NCBI GenBank assembly: GCA_022577435.1
Contig: JAKOON010000018.1
Location: forward strand, 678,501 to 742,500
Origin: Embiotoca jacksoni
Lineage: Eukaryota; Chordata; Actinopteri; Embiotocidae
Direction of reading: 5' to 3'
Length of the DNA: 64,000 nt
Shown here: positions 1 to 13,600 of the stretch, piece by piece
How positions within the stretch are numbered: the first letter of the stretch is position 1
Layout of the letters: every line of letters starts with the position of its first letter
Program-made: the position numbers and the translations under genes
The notes under the pieces: generated by a model
Told to the model about the DNA's origin: nothing
Database searches by the model: none
The model's input: the letters and a program-made list of their open reading frames with translations, nothing else

Positions 1-95
1 TGTATTAATATTCATCCTCCTAAACATAATAAACTCATGTTTTTTTAATGTGTACTTTCTTTCCATTAAAGACCACACAGACTTTTTACAGTGTT

Positions 96-218
96 AAGAT
101 GACGTCACCACCAACCAGGAAGAACCACGTAGATCGCTGTTTGTATTTAATTTAAGCGTTGAGATGACGTCACCACCGACCAGGAAGCGCTCCGCAGGTC
201 GCTGTTCGTGTGTAATAA
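96..218. repeat. 65-bp imperfect tandem duplication carrying two CRE palindromes
   Basis: The segments at about 96-160 and 161-218 are diverged copies: each begins agatgacgtcaccacc, then has accaggaag, then a shared tcgctgtt core. Each copy contains the perfect palindrome TGACGTCA (100-107 and 165-172), the consensus CRE/ATF site. The pair lies within intron 1 of rsu1, just past its first coding exon, so it could act on rsu1 or on the shared promoter region. The sites are seen; function is inferred. Confidence 0.6.
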
Positions 219-229
219 GAGTTTCTTAC

Positions 230-338
230 ACAGCCCCGGGATGTCCAGCATGTTGGAGACGCTCCGGTCGCACATGTCCACCTCCGGGAGGTTCTTGTCC
301 CGACTCTCCTCCACTATCTTCTTCAGAGACTTCGACAT
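230..338 (-). CDS. rsu1: rsu1 (Ras suppressor protein 1), first coding exon, partial gene
   Basis: Ras suppressor protein 1 is a leucine-rich-repeat adaptor of the ILK-PINCH-parvin focal-adhesion complex. Read on the minus strand from an ATG at 338, the exon encodes 36 residues starting MSKSLKKIVEESRDKN and containing PEVDMCDRSVSNMLDIPGL, which closely matches the N-terminus of vertebrate RSU1. An in-frame ATG five codons upstream (353) exists; I chose 338 by homology. A donor (gtaaga on the minus strand) follows at 229-224 and leaves phase 1, so the next codon begins with T, as expected for the Phe that follows in the family. All other exons, including the LRR body, lie beyond the left edge. 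The gene is head to head with trdmt1, with about 1.2 kb between the start codons. Confidence 0.88.
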
Positions 339-1564
339 GTTTCTGAAAAACAAACACGGTCAAGTCCTCCTTCGCACGTTTTAACGCCTCGTTTTTAATC
401 ACGCGGCTTCGCCGACAGAAACGGAAGACACCGGGAGGAGGACGGAGGGCTTCACCGGCTGGACAGACAGATATCTGGCTTTGGGAAGTCCGGGAAGAGA
501 CTTGGAGCTGACACCCTACCGGAAGTTTACATGAGCCACCATCCCATAATAGGAGACTTCCTGTTTCTGGACGGGTGCTGAGGAGGACCAAATATGCTCA
601 AAATAAAGAAACAAGCAAAGACATTACTAAAACAAACAAACATGCCATTAAAATCATGTAAATAAAATTGATCAAATATGGCATACATAGTTTTTTCTGT
701 TTGATTTACTTTCTGTGTTCATCTACCTATTTATTTACTTTACCTTTTCACCTCATTCATTTTCAAATGTTTCTGTATTTAGATATCTTTATTTAAGCTA
801 CTTCTGTATGATTTATTTCCCCCCAGTTCATTGATTTCTGTATCAGTGTTTTAAATGTCAAAGTGTGTCACGGTTCGTCTCCACTGATAGTTTGATGAGT
901 CTGCTCACACCGACGGCCCACAGACAGAAGCATGCAGAATTTCTGATGCTATGCTTTTATTTTGAAGGGCATACATTCAGAGCCATCTGCTGCCAGTTAT
1001 GTCATGACAAGAAGCTCATTTATGATGAAGAAGAAAAAAAAGCTTCCAGCAGCCTCCAGTCCGAACAGGAAGTCCCAGAAACATCCTGTTGGATTCACAG
1101 ACTGTTTCTAAAAGAGTTCGTAGCTTCAGGTCTGTAAAATGGTTCTGATCCAGAAGTGTCTTCAGCTGCAGACACAATGACTTCAAAGCAACACGTCCAG
1201 GAAGCCATGAATGTGAAGTACAGAAGAAATAAGGTCCTTTTCTCAAGCTAAGATTTGTTTACTATGTCGCAGGGTTTAGTTGTTGTTGTTTTTCCTTCTC
1301 ATTAAATTCATTTATTCGTTTTTTATTGTAATTATTAGGCTATAACTTAAAACTTCTGCAATCTATCGCCCTGAAACTACAGACTTTGGTACGGCAGGTG
1401 GCGCTGTGCACCTCTTCAAGTTGGTTATGGAAGAAGAAGAAGAAGAAGTCGTCCGCCTCACCGCGCGGTGGCGGTATTGCACACAGAAACCGTCAATCTG
1501 CCTTCCTGAAATACCGGAAGAAGAAGAGCACCGGGCAGCGCGGAGCTTCACGGACGGTTCCGTC
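339..1564. promoter_or_regulatory. Shared rsu1/trdmt1 upstream region (candidate bidirectional promoter)
   Basis: This is the gap between the divergent start codons of rsu1 and trdmt1. The rsu1 side (about 360-560) and the trdmt1 side (about 1440-1564) are GC-richer with CpGs, as expected for promoters and 5' UTRs. The middle (about 590-1380) is AT-rich. I saw no convincing TATA box. Bases 1105-1168 belong to a dispersed repeat that recurs at 54390-54452. No coding exon is supported here. Confidence 0.5.
1105..1168. repeat. Dispersed repeat fragment (same family as 54388-54520)
   Basis: The stretch containing gagttcgtagcttcaggtct, through tggttctgatccagaag and cttcagctgca, recurs almost exactly at 54390-54452. 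Family unknown. At the second site it is joined to another piece that recurs near 63752, so these appear to be parts of one mobile family. Confidence 0.6.
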
Positions 1565-1628
1565 ATGGAGAGTCTGCGGGTCCTGGAGCTCTTCAGCGGG
1601 ATAGGAGGGATGCATTACGGGCTACACG
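1565..1628 (+). CDS. trdmt1: trdmt1 exon 1 (motif I, SAM binding)
   Basis: Encodes residues 1-21 plus one base. LELFSGIGGMH is the methyltransferase motif I that contacts S-adenosylmethionine. Donor gtgagc at 1629 leaves phase 1. Confidence 0.9.
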
Positions 1629-4600
1629 GTGAGCGGCGCGTCCTCCGCGCGGTTTATTTCCACCGGAAGTCCTCCACCATGTTAATGAGAGCTGCCCGGT
1701 GGTCCGTCCCCGGTTCCCTGCCCCAGTTCGCCGGTTCTTTGGCCCGGTTCAGCTCACCCTCCGGCGGCTGTCGGGGAAGGTTGTATTCAGGAGCACACAC
1801 CGAGCCCATCACCGGCCTCCGGTCTGTGGCACCTCCATGTGATATCTGTCTGAAAACTCCTCGTGCCTCTCCGCGAGTCCTTAGCTCCGCCCGGCGGGAG
1901 GTGAGGAGGAGGAAAGGGAGTTCACACCTGTCACACCTGTCAGGTGAAGTGAAAACAACATACAAACAAGATGACAGCGATCGGTTAGGTTAGGTAGGTA
2001 GGTTAGGATAGGTAGGTAGGTTAGGATAGGTAGGTAGGTAGGTTAGGATAGGTAGGTTGGTTAGGGTAGGTTAGGTTAGTTAGGTTAGGTAGGTAAGTAG
2101 GATAGGTAGGTTAGGATAGGTAGTTTAGGTAGGTTAGTTAGGTTAGGTAGGATATGTTAGGTAGGTTAGGTAGGTAGGTTAGGATAGGTAGGTTAGTTAG
2201 GTAAGGTAGGATAGGGTAGGGTAGGTTAGTTAGGTTAGGTAGGTAGGTTAGGTAAGGTTAGGATAGGTAGGTTAGGTAAGGTTAGGTAGGTTAGGATAGG
2301 TAGGTTAGGATAGGTATGTTAGGTAGGTAAGGTTAGGTAGGATAGATAGGTTAGTTAGGTTAGGTAGGTTAGGATAGGTTAGGATAGGTAGGTTAGGATA
2401 GGTAGATAGGTTAGGTAAGGTTAGGTAGGATAGGTAGGTAGGTTAGGTAGGTTATGATAGGTTAGGTAGGTTAGGATAGGTAGGTTAGGATAGGTAGGTT
2501 AGGTAGGTTAGGATAGGTTGGGTAGGTTAGGTTAGGTTAGTTAGGTAAGGTAGGTTAGGTTGGTTATGTAGGTTAGTTAGGTTGGTTAGGTTAGGTAGGT
2601 TAGGTTGCTTAGGTTAGGTAGGTTATGGTAGGTTAGGTAAGGTAGGTTAGTTAGTTAGGTTGGTTAGGTAGGTATGTTAGGTTGGTTAGGTTGCTTAGGT
2701 TAGGTAGGATAGGTTAAGATAGGTAGGGTAGGTAGGTTAGTTAGGTTAGGTAGGTAGGTTAGGTTAGTTAGGTTAGTTAGGATAGGTAGGTTAGGTAAGG
2801 TTAGGTAGGTTAGGATAGGTAGGTTAGGTAAGGTTAGGTAGGTAGGTTAGGATAGGTTAGGATAGGTAGGTTAGGATAGGTAGATAGGTTAGGTAAGGTT
2901 AGGTAGGTTAGGATAGGAAGGTAGGTTAGGACTTTATAAGCAGCAACAAGGTTCTCATCTTGTCCTGGAATTGTTCTGATGTCATTCTTAAAGTCTGGAG
3001 GTCCATCTGAAAATAATCCCTCATTCATTAGAAAAGAAGATTCAAGAAGACATGTTTTGGGGGCGTGTCTGTTTGATTGACAGCTGTCGGTGGGCGGGAC
3101 GTGGTAGATGTAATATCGAGCTGGCCAGCGTGTGTCTGCTGAAACTCGATAACAAAGTAAAATCACATTTCACATTTTCTTTGTGTGAAACAGTGCCGTC
3201 GTTGTCATGGTGACGTGGCGTTTCAGTTCGCTGAGTCAGTGGAAGCGGTAGATTTAAGTCTGAGTCCTGGAGATTCAGACGTGTGATTGAACTCCAGCTA
3301 AATGAAGTTGTAAGAACCCTCGTCGGTACGTGACGTGGTTCTGACTCCTCCCCCAGAGAGCGGCGTTCCTGCTCAGGTGGTGGCGGCCGTCGACATCAAC
3401 ACCACCGCCAACCTCGTCTACCGGCACAACTTCCCCGACACCGTCCTCTGGAACAAGACCATCGAGGTGGGTGGTGACGGAGACCCGAGTCCTTTCACAA
3501 TAAAACGCTTTCTTATTATTCACTCACACGACAGCCACAACCATCAGAGCCCCGAGTGGCGAAGCGTTCGGACGGTTGTCCGCCGGCTCCGTCCGGTCGC
3601 TCCGCGGTGCTGAAGACAGGCGACCAACCTTGTTGATGGAGGACGGATCAGAACCGAGCAGATCAGCTGGGCAGGAAGTCAGTCGGAGGAAAACTAACAC
3701 AATCCGCTTTTCAAAATATGACCTCCATGTGCTGCCTCCCGGTCTGTGTGACGACCCGTGTCCTGTGACCGACCCGTGTTCTATGTGACGACCCGTGTTC
3801 TATGTGACCGACCCGTGTTCTGTGTGACGACCCGTGTTCTATGTGACCGACCCGTGTTCTGTGTGACGACCCGTGTTCTATGTGACGACCCGTGTTCTAT
3901 GTGACCGACCCGTGTTCTATGTGACGACCCGTGTTCTATGTGACCGACCCGTGTTCTGTGTGACGACCCGTGTTCTGTGTGACGACCCGTGTTCTATGTG
4001 ACCGACCCGTGTTCTATGTGACCGACCCGTGTTCTATGTGACGACCCGTGTTCTATGTGACCGACCCGTGTTCTATGTGACCGACCCGTGTTCTATGTGA
4101 CGACCCGTGTTCTATGTGACCGACCCGTGTTCTGTGTGACGACCCGTGTTCTGTGTGACGACCCGTGTTCTATGTGACGACCCGTGTTCTATGTGACGAC
4201 CCGTGTTCTATGTGACCGACCCGTGTTCTGTGACCGACCCGTGTTCTATGTGACGACCCGTGTTCTATGTGACGACCCGTGTTCTATGTGACGACCCGTG
4301 TTCTGTGACCGACCCGTGTTCTATGTGACCGACCCGTGTTCTGTGATCGACCCGTGTTCTGTGACCGACCCGTGTTCTATGTGACGACCCGTGTTCTATG
4401 TGACCGACCCGTGTTCTGTGTGACGACCCGTGTTCTGTGTGACGACCCGTGTTCTATGTGACGACCCGTGTTCTATGTGACGACCCGTGTTCTATGTGAC
4501 CGACCCGTGTTCTGTGACCGACCCGTGTTCTATGTGACGACCCGTGTTCTATGTGACGACCCGTGTTCTATGTGACGACCCGTGTTCTGTGACCGACCCG

Positions 4601-7600
4601 TGTTCTATGTGACGACCCGTGTTCTATGTGACGACCCGTGTTCTGTGACCGACCCGTGTTCTATGTGACCGACCCGTGTTCTGTGATCGACCCGTGTTCT
4701 ATGTGACCGACCCGTGTTCTATGTGACGACCCGTGTTCTATGTGACCGACCCGTGTTCTGTGTGACGACCCGTGTTCTGTGTGACGACCCGTGTTCTATG
4801 TGACGACCCGTGTTCTATGTGACGACCCGTGTTCTATGTGACGACCCGTGTTCTATGTGACCGACCCGTGTTCTGTGACCGACCCGTGTTCTATGTGACG
4901 ACCCGTGTTCTATGTGACCGACCCGTGTTCTATGTGACGACCCGTGTTCTATGTGACCGACCCGTGTTCTGTGTGACGACCCGTGTTCTGTGTGACGACC
5001 CGTGTTCTATGTGACCGACCCGTGTTCTATGTGACCGACCCGTGTTCTATGTGACGACCCGTGTTCTATGTGACCGACCCGTGTTCTATGTGACGACCCG
5101 TGTTCTATGTGACCGACCCGTGTTCTGTGTGACGACCCGTGTTCTGTGTGACGACCCGTGTTCTATGTGACGACCCGTGTTCTATGTGACGACCCGTGTT
5201 CTATGTGACCGACCCGTGTTCTGTGACCGACCCGTGTTCTATGTGACGACCCGTGTTCTATGTGACGACCCGTGTTCTATGTGACGACCCGTGTTCTGTG
5301 ACCGACCCGTGTTCTATGTGACCGACCCGTGTTCTGTGATCGACCCGTGTTCTATGTGACCGACCCGTGTTCTATGTGACGACCCGTGTTCTATGTGACC
5401 GACCCGTGTTCTGTGTGACGACCCGTGTTCTGTGTGACGACCCGTGTTCTATGTGACGACCCGTGTTCTATGTGACGACCCGTGTTCTATGTGACCGACC
5501 CGTGTTCTGTGACCGACCCGTGTTCTATGTGACGACCCGTGTTCTATGTGACGACCCGTGTTCTATGTGACGACCCGTGTTCTGTGACCGACCCGTGTTC
5601 TATGTGACGACCCGTGTTCTATGTGACGACCCGTGTTCTGTGACCGACCCGTGTTCTATGTGACCGACCCGTGTTCTGTGATCGACCCGTGTTCTATGTG
5701 ACCGACCCGTGTTCTATGTGACGACCCGTGTTCTATGTGACCGACCCGTGTTCTGTGTGACGACCCGTGTTCTGTGTGACGACCCGTGTTCTATGTGACG
5801 ACCCGTGTTCTATGTGACGACCCGTGTTCTATGTGACCGACCCGTGTTCTGTGACCGACCCGTGTTCTATGTGACGACCCGTGTTCTATGTGACGACCCG
5901 TGTTCTATGTGACGACCCGTGTTCTGTGACCGACCCGTGTTCTATGTGACCGACCCGTGTTCTGTGATCGACCCGTGTTCTATGTGACGACCCGTGTTCT
6001 ATGTGACGACCCGTGTTCTGTGTGACGACCCGTGTTCTGTGACCGACCCGTGTTCTATGTGACCGACCCGTGTTCTGTGATCGACCCGTGTTCTATGTGA
6101 CGACCCGTGTTCTATGTGACCGACCCGTGTTCTGTGATCGACCCGTGTTCTATGTGACCGACCCGTGTTCTATGTGACGACCCGTGTTCTGTGACCGACC
6201 CGTGTTCTATGTGACCGACCCGTGTTCTGTGATCGACCCGTGTTCTATGTGACCGACCCGTGTTCTGTGTGACGACCCGTGTTCTATGTGACGACCCGTG
6301 TTCTATGTGACCGACCCGTGTTCTATGTGACGACCCGTGTTCTATGTGACGACCCGTGTTCTGTGACCGACCCGTGTTCTATGTGACCGACCCGTGTTCT
6401 GTGATCGACCCGTGTTCTATGTGACCGACCCGTGTTCTGTGTGACGACCCGTGTTCTATGTGACGACCCGTGTTCTATGTGACCGACCCGTGTTCTGTGT
6501 GACGACCCGTGTTCTATGTGACGACCCGTGTTCTATGTGACCGACCCGTGTTCTGTGTGACCTACTTGTGTTTTATTTTCAGGGCGTATCGATCGATGAC
6601 TTCAATGCGTTATCTTTTGATATGATCTTGATGAGCCCGCCCTGCCAGCCGTTCACCAGGTATGTTCTGTGTTCTGTCTGCTTCTTGAACCTCGGTTGAA
6701 CAAACCAAGTTAGTGGAGTTTACCTGCGTCATCGCTGTTCGTTCGTGTCTTACAAATAATACATTTTCTGTTTCCTGATGCATACTTATTTTTTAATAGT
6801 TGAGTTTTACAAAATGTCCCAACGTTTTGGAAATGCTGTTTGTATTTACAACCTGGTTCCGAAAACGTTGGGAGGCTGTTTAAAATGTAAATAAAAACAG
6901 AATGCAATGATTTGCAAATCATGTAAACCAATATTTTATTAAAAATAGACCAAAGACAACATATCAAATATTAAACTGGGACATTTTATTGTTTAATAAA
7001 GATATTTTCTCATTCAGCAGCACGCCTTTATAGATAAACTGTATATATAAATCTATATCTAAACTTTATAGATAAAGTTGTTCCAGGATCATGTTCACCA
7101 CTGAGCTGCATCAACTCTTCTTTTAACAACACTCTGGAAACCTTTGTGAACTGAGGAGACCAGTTTCTGGAGTTTAGAAAGTGAAATGTGGTCCCATTCT
7201 GGCCTGATAGAGGATTTCAGCTGCTCAGCAGTTCAGGGTCTCCTTTGTTGTATTGTTCATGTCCTGATGCTCCAGATGTTTTCAGTGATTGACAGGTCTG
7301 GACTGCAGGAGGCCAGTTTATCAGCGGACTCTTCTACTAGAGAACCATGCTGTTGGAATACGTGCAGAATGTGGTTGGACGTTGTTCTGCTGAAATAAAC
7401 AAGACCTTCCCTGAAAGAGACGTTGTCTGGATGGCAGCATATGTTGCTCCAAAACCTGAATATATCATTCAGCATTAATGCTTCCTTCCAGATGTTCAAG
7501 CTACCCATGCCATGTGCACTAATGCATCCTGTACCATCACAGATGCTGGCTTTAGAACTGAGCTGATAACAAGCTGGATGGTCCCTCTCCTCTTTAACCT

Positions 7601-10600
7601 GGAGGATGCAGCGTCCATGATTTCCAAACAGAATCTCAGATTGTGATCCATCAGACCTCAGGACAGTTGTCCACTTCACCTCAGTCCATCTTCAATGATC
7701 TCGGTCCAGAGAAGGCGGCGGTGTTTCTGGATCATGTTTCTATCTGGTTTCTTCTTTGGAGAGTTTTAACATCATTTGTGGACGCAGCGATGAACTGTGT
7801 TCACAGACGATGGTTTTCACAAGTGTTCCTGAGCCCATGCAGTGATTTCCACTCCAGAATAGTGTGTTTTTAATGCAGTGCTGCCTGAGGGCCCGAAGAT
7901 CACCACCATCCAATATTGGTTTCCAGCCTTGTCCCTTGTGTTCAGAGATTTCTCCAGATTCTCTGAATCTTTTAATGATATTATGAACCGTAGACGATGA
8001 AATCCACTAATTCTTTGTAGTTTTACGTTGAGGAACATTATTCTTAGATTGTTGAACTATTTCATCAGGACATGAACAATACAACAAAGGAGACCCTGAA
8101 CTGTTGAGCAGCTGAAATCCTCTATCAGGCCAGAATGGGACCACATTTCACTTTCAAAACCCCAGAAACTGGTCTCCTCAGTTCCCCAACGGTTTCCAGA
8201 GTGTTGTTAAAAGAAGAGTTGATGCAGCTCAGTGGTGAACATGATCCTGGAACAACTTAGAGAGACGTGTTGCTGCTCAGATTCACAATGAGAAGATATT
8301 TAATAAAACAATAAAGTTTCTCAGTTTCAACATTTATGTTATTTTTGGTCTATTTGCAATTAAACATGTGTTTTAGGGTTTTATAAATCATTGCATTGTG
8401 TTTTTATTTACATTTTACACAGTGTCCAAACTTTTTGGGAAACCTGGTTGTACTTTTGGAGCCCGCTGCGTCTCCTGATCTGATTGAAGACAGTATATTA
8501 GTAGTGTCCTGTTGGTAAATGATGCTAATTTAGTGTCACTGACTTCATCTGAGTCAAAAAGGGGAACAGTGGTGAAGTCACACCTGTCTGCTGTGTTGTC
8601 CTGGAAATGTGAAGCGCAACCTGCAGGACTCGTTTGAGGACTGACCTCGTCCAAACCTCAGACCGTCTTTATTTTTTGAATCTGGACTCCAGAAGGCAGC
8701 TAAAGGGACGAGTATGGTTATAATGTGATTTTTATCTTATTCACACTCTTATCTGTGAAGGTTCATCATCCAGGTCTTCAGTCTGGTTCCTTAGAAACAT
8801 TCACTGGTGCTTCTTAGAATATCGTCTGTCTGCTGCAGGTAGAAGGAGGACGACAGCAGCCGGGACGAACGGTGGTCCAGATATTGGAGGGACAAACAAA
8901 CAAACAGATCTGTTGGATTATTGTGAAGAGATCGCACATCCCTGTATTAAATCATCTATATAAGTGTCATCTTCCCGTTGCTGTTTTGTGTCTGCAGGAT
9001 CGGGCTGCAGGGCGACCTGTCTGACCCCAGAACCAAGAGCTTCCTCTACATCCTCCATCTTCTGCCCAGGTCGCACATCTTCAGACTTCACAATGAAAAC
9101 ACATTTTTATATCCAGATTGAAAAGAGTTCAGTTTTCTTTGAACAGAACGGTCTGTTTACACTTGTAATAAGATACCAATTATTTTATGAGCAGCTACCT
9201 GTTTTATTATTCACATCTCTGCTGTATGACGGAACTATTAATTACACAAATCTCAGAATACAACATATATCTTGTAAAATGAAAAACAATAGTATGTTTT
9301 TAACAAAACCTTTTATTACTATGTATATTGAGCCAATTCAGATGAGTTAGTTTTTAGTCTTTTGTGCAAAATAGCTGCAGTTGCACGTTTCCACGTTGCC
9401 GGGGGCAACAACGCAGCATGCTCTCTGCTGGGAGCTGTCGATGGGTACGGAGTATGTTATCGTTAATATGGATATACTTAAAAAAAAGGAAGTTCCTGTT
9501 GTTGTTTACAAACTAAAGATGCAAGAAATGCATTTTGTAATTAGATTTTACTGAATGTTTGAAGGCAAACCGTGACATCGATGCTCACATGAAGAGATCT
9601 ACAACACTTGTTTTGTTGTGAATGTGCGTCTTTGAAATGGATGATGAAATATTTTCTCTTTCTCTCCTCCCGACCTGCCGATGCTGACGTGTCCAGGCTG
9701 AGCAGGCGGCCGCGCTTCATCCTGCTGGAGAACGTGAAAGGCTTCGAGAGCTCCTCGGCCAGGTAACGATCACCTGCTGTCCCTTCAGGACATCGTGTCA
9801 GTCCAAGCAACATGTCCAGTGGCCTCAGCAGCTGCATATTTGGGATTGAAAACAAAGTGCAGTCTGAAAAGCACAACCACTTACGTGCTTCGACCTCTCT
9901 GAGAACCTGAGATGGTCCGCTGGCGTTCCTTCTGTTTCCGGCTCCGAGCAGCAACGCTGCAGGAACCCGATTGGTTTCCTTTACTTCGTTCGTCTTCCTC
10001 TCCACTAAAAATGACCGTGTAGCAAAAAGCTGACTGCCAAGAAACGCCAAAATTATCAGGTGGGTTGATAATTCACTCGACTCCAGGTAAAAACAGGAGG
10101 TACTGCACCCATAGGTGGCATCGTAATAATCAAGTTTGTGTTTTGGCTCGTAGCTCAAAAAGCTCGCGGTCTGAATTCATCTGCATCTTCACTCTGATGC
10201 TCTTCTGCTCTATAAAAGTCACACTTTGACACTTTTTCTCCATTTTCTTGAAAACCTTTCTTCGCCATCTCCTCCGCAAAGGCTGGATTGCTGTTGTATT
10301 GTAATATATATTTATGAGATATTCATCTTTACTCCTCTCTTATTGCGAATGGTACTTCGAAATCTAGAAGGTGTCTACATTGGTGGTAACTGCTGCTTAA
10401 CGTAATTATTTGTTTACGGTCATAATGTTTAACAGGTTAAAATTGTGCTTTATATTATCATTACATGCATGCATGAGAAAATTTCCTTTGTTAATGTCTC
10501 CTCATTTTCTTCTTCCCTTCTTCAGGGAACGTCTGGTGGAAACGCTGAAGGAATGTGGATACACTTTTCAGGAGATCATGGTCTCACCCATAAGTGTAAG

Positions 10601-13600
10601 AAAGACATCCAATATACATCATTTAACTAGATACATCCGTGATGTGATAATATATGTATGTGAAGTACATCACTGTTATGTTTCTTATCCAGGTTGGGAT
10701 CCCAAATTCAAGACTGCGTTATTTCCTGATTGCGAAGATTTCAACAGAAAACTTCACAAGTTCAAAGGTGAGGCTCCCCAGCAGAAATCCTGACATCATA
10801 AAACGTGGCAGACATGTTTTAGTACGAGCTCAACCAAAGCTCTCTTTTAGACCTCGTAATGGGTTATTGAGTTTAGATTGATGGGCCTAAAATTATCCAT
10901 TTAAGAAAGTATGGAAAAAGCTAAGGGGATATGAAACTTTTTAAATCCATTGCATCAATTAGTTGACCTGGAATTAACAACCCTGTTTCCAAACAGTGGA
11001 GAGGCCGTGTAAAATTCAAATAAAAACAGAATGGGATGATTTGCAAATCAGGTAAAACCATATTTAACTGAAAATAGAACAAAAGAGTTGGGATCGGTTG
11101 AACAACTGGAACAGTCTGTCTCAGGCAGCACTGCATTAAAAACACACTATTCTGGAGTGGAAATCACTGCATGGGCTCAGGAACACTTGTGAAAACCATC
11201 GTCTGTAAACACAGTTCATCGCTGCGTCCACAAATGATGTTAAAACTCTCCAAAGAAGAAACCAGATAGAAACATGATCCAGAAACACCGCCGCCTTCTC
11301 TGGACCGAGATCATTGAAGATGGACTGAGGTGAAGTGGACAACTGTCCTGAGGTCTGATGGATCACAATCTGAGATTCTGTTTGGAAATCATGGACGCTG
11401 CATCCTCCAGGTTAAAGAGGAGAGGGACCATCCAGCTTGTTATCAGCTCAGTTCTAAAGCCAGCATCTGTGATGGTACAGGATGCATTAGTGCACATGGC
11501 ATGGGTAGCTTGAACATCTGGAAGGAAGCATTAATGCTGAATGATATATTCAGGTTTTGGAGCAACATATGCTGCCATCCAGACAACGTCTCTTTCAGGG
11601 AAGGTCTTGTTTATTTCAGCAGAACAACGTCCAACCACATTCTGCACGTATTCCAACAGCATGGTTCTCTAGTAGAAGAGTCCGCTGATAAACTGGCCTC
11701 CTGCAGTCCAGACCTGTCAATCACTGAAAACATCTGGAGCATCAGGACATGAACAATACAACAAAGGAGACCCTGAACTGTTGAGCAGCTGAAATCCTCT
11801 ATCAGGCCAGAATGGGACCACATTTCACTTTCAAAACTCCAGAAACTGGTCTCCTCAGTTCCCAAAGGTTTCCAGAGTGTTGTTAAAAGAAGAGTTGATG
11901 CAGCTCAGTGGTGAACATGATCCTGGAACAACTTTATAGAGACGTGTTGCTGAATGAGAAGATATCTTTATTAAACAATAAAATGTCTCAGTTTCAACAT
12001 TTGATTTGTTGTCTTTGATCTATTTTATATAAAATATGAGTTTACGTGATTTGTGAATCATCACATTCTGTTTTTATTTACATTTTACACAGCGTCCTAA
12101 ATATTTAGGAAACAGGGTTGTAACATGCAGCAATAATAATAATATAAAACAATAATGTTTTTTATTATTTGTATATAAGTTTCAGACAAGTTTCCTCATC
12201 TTTTTAGATTTTAGAGGCCTTCCCACATCCTGCTGACGGTGACTCCCACGAGCAGCCCACAGTCTTAAGTCTTACCTGCTCAGGTGCCGGCCAGCCAGAA
12301 GAGCAAATGCAGGGCGGCCATGTTCTGTACAAACTGGAGACGACAACAGATGCCCAGAGGAAGAAGAACCAGAACGACGATCTGTCCGTCGGGCAGATTC
12401 AGGACTTCTTGGAACGACCGATGGAAGGAAACATGGAGTGCTACCTCCTTCCTCCTAAAACGCTGCTGCGATACGGCCTCCTGTTGGACATTGTTCAGCC
12501 CACATGCAGGAGATCGGTCTGCTTCACCAAAGGGTGGGTTCACTAACTCTTCATCTCAGTCACTACATTTACTTGTTGCTTTATTAAACAAAAGTAAATC
12601 AAATCAAATTTAAACTATCAAATAACACATCTGGTAAAAAAAATAAATAACTTGAATTAAACGGTCTGCCTTGATAACAGCTTTTTCCACTATTTGCATA
12701 TTTCCTGCTGTCACTTGGAACGGTGTTTAGTTCACAGGTGAGACTTTGAGATGTTCTCCTCAGGCGGACCATGTTGTTCTGTTTGATCCATGTTAGGACA
12801 AGAACCGTTCATCAAAGCAAAGGCAGAAGGAGGTCCAGTTGTATTTCCATTTATTCATATGGACATGTACGACAGGCAGTACAGAGTGGGTCAGAACACC
12901 GATCAGAGACAAAGTACCGGGGAGGAGAGGAGCGCAGTGCATCATGGGAGGTCTCCCAGCAGCCTCTGCAGCAGCACACCTGAGCAGCTTCAACTATAAG
13001 CTTCATCATAAAGGAAAGTTTCATTCCTGATCTTAAAAGTAGAGAGGGAGAACCAGGAGCCGGTTCTACCTGGTTCCACAGGAGAAGAGAACCAGAACCA
13101 GGAGCCGGTTCTACCTGGTTCCACAGGAGAAGAGAACCAGAAGTAGGAGCCGGTTCCACAGGAGAGGGTTTTGAAAGATGAAGGCTGAGAGAGGACGATG
13201 AGGTCGGAGGAAAAGGATTCTAACTTCTATCTGCTGTTAAACTGTTGACCTCCTTTAAATGGACCCAGTAGTTCTGTTATGTAACGTTCGTGTGTCCGTT
13301 CTGTAGCTATGGGCGGTATGTGGAAGGAACTGGATCAGTACTGCAGTGCTGCATGGAGACTAAGGTAGGTTGATGTTGAAACTAATAAATCTATCATCAC
13401 TTCCTGTGATAATAATCATGCTGCACATCAAAAATATTTTAGTTCTAATCTTTTTTTATGTATTTATTAAACTTCGAGAACCGTGGAGATAAAAGCTCCT
13501 AAAAGCTCCTAAAAGCTCCTAAAACCTCCTGTAATCTCCTAAAAGGTCCTAAAAGCTGTGTATGTTTCCAGAACAGAGCGTCTGTGACTGGAATATAGAA

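Noticed and set aside
1984..2932. Interstitial telomere
   Set aside because: Units are TAGG/GGTTAGG/GGATAGG mixtures, without runs of the vertebrate TTAGGG.
9541..10158. 205-codon minus-strand frame
   Set aside because: Antisense to trdmt1 exon 5 with no family likeness or splice support.
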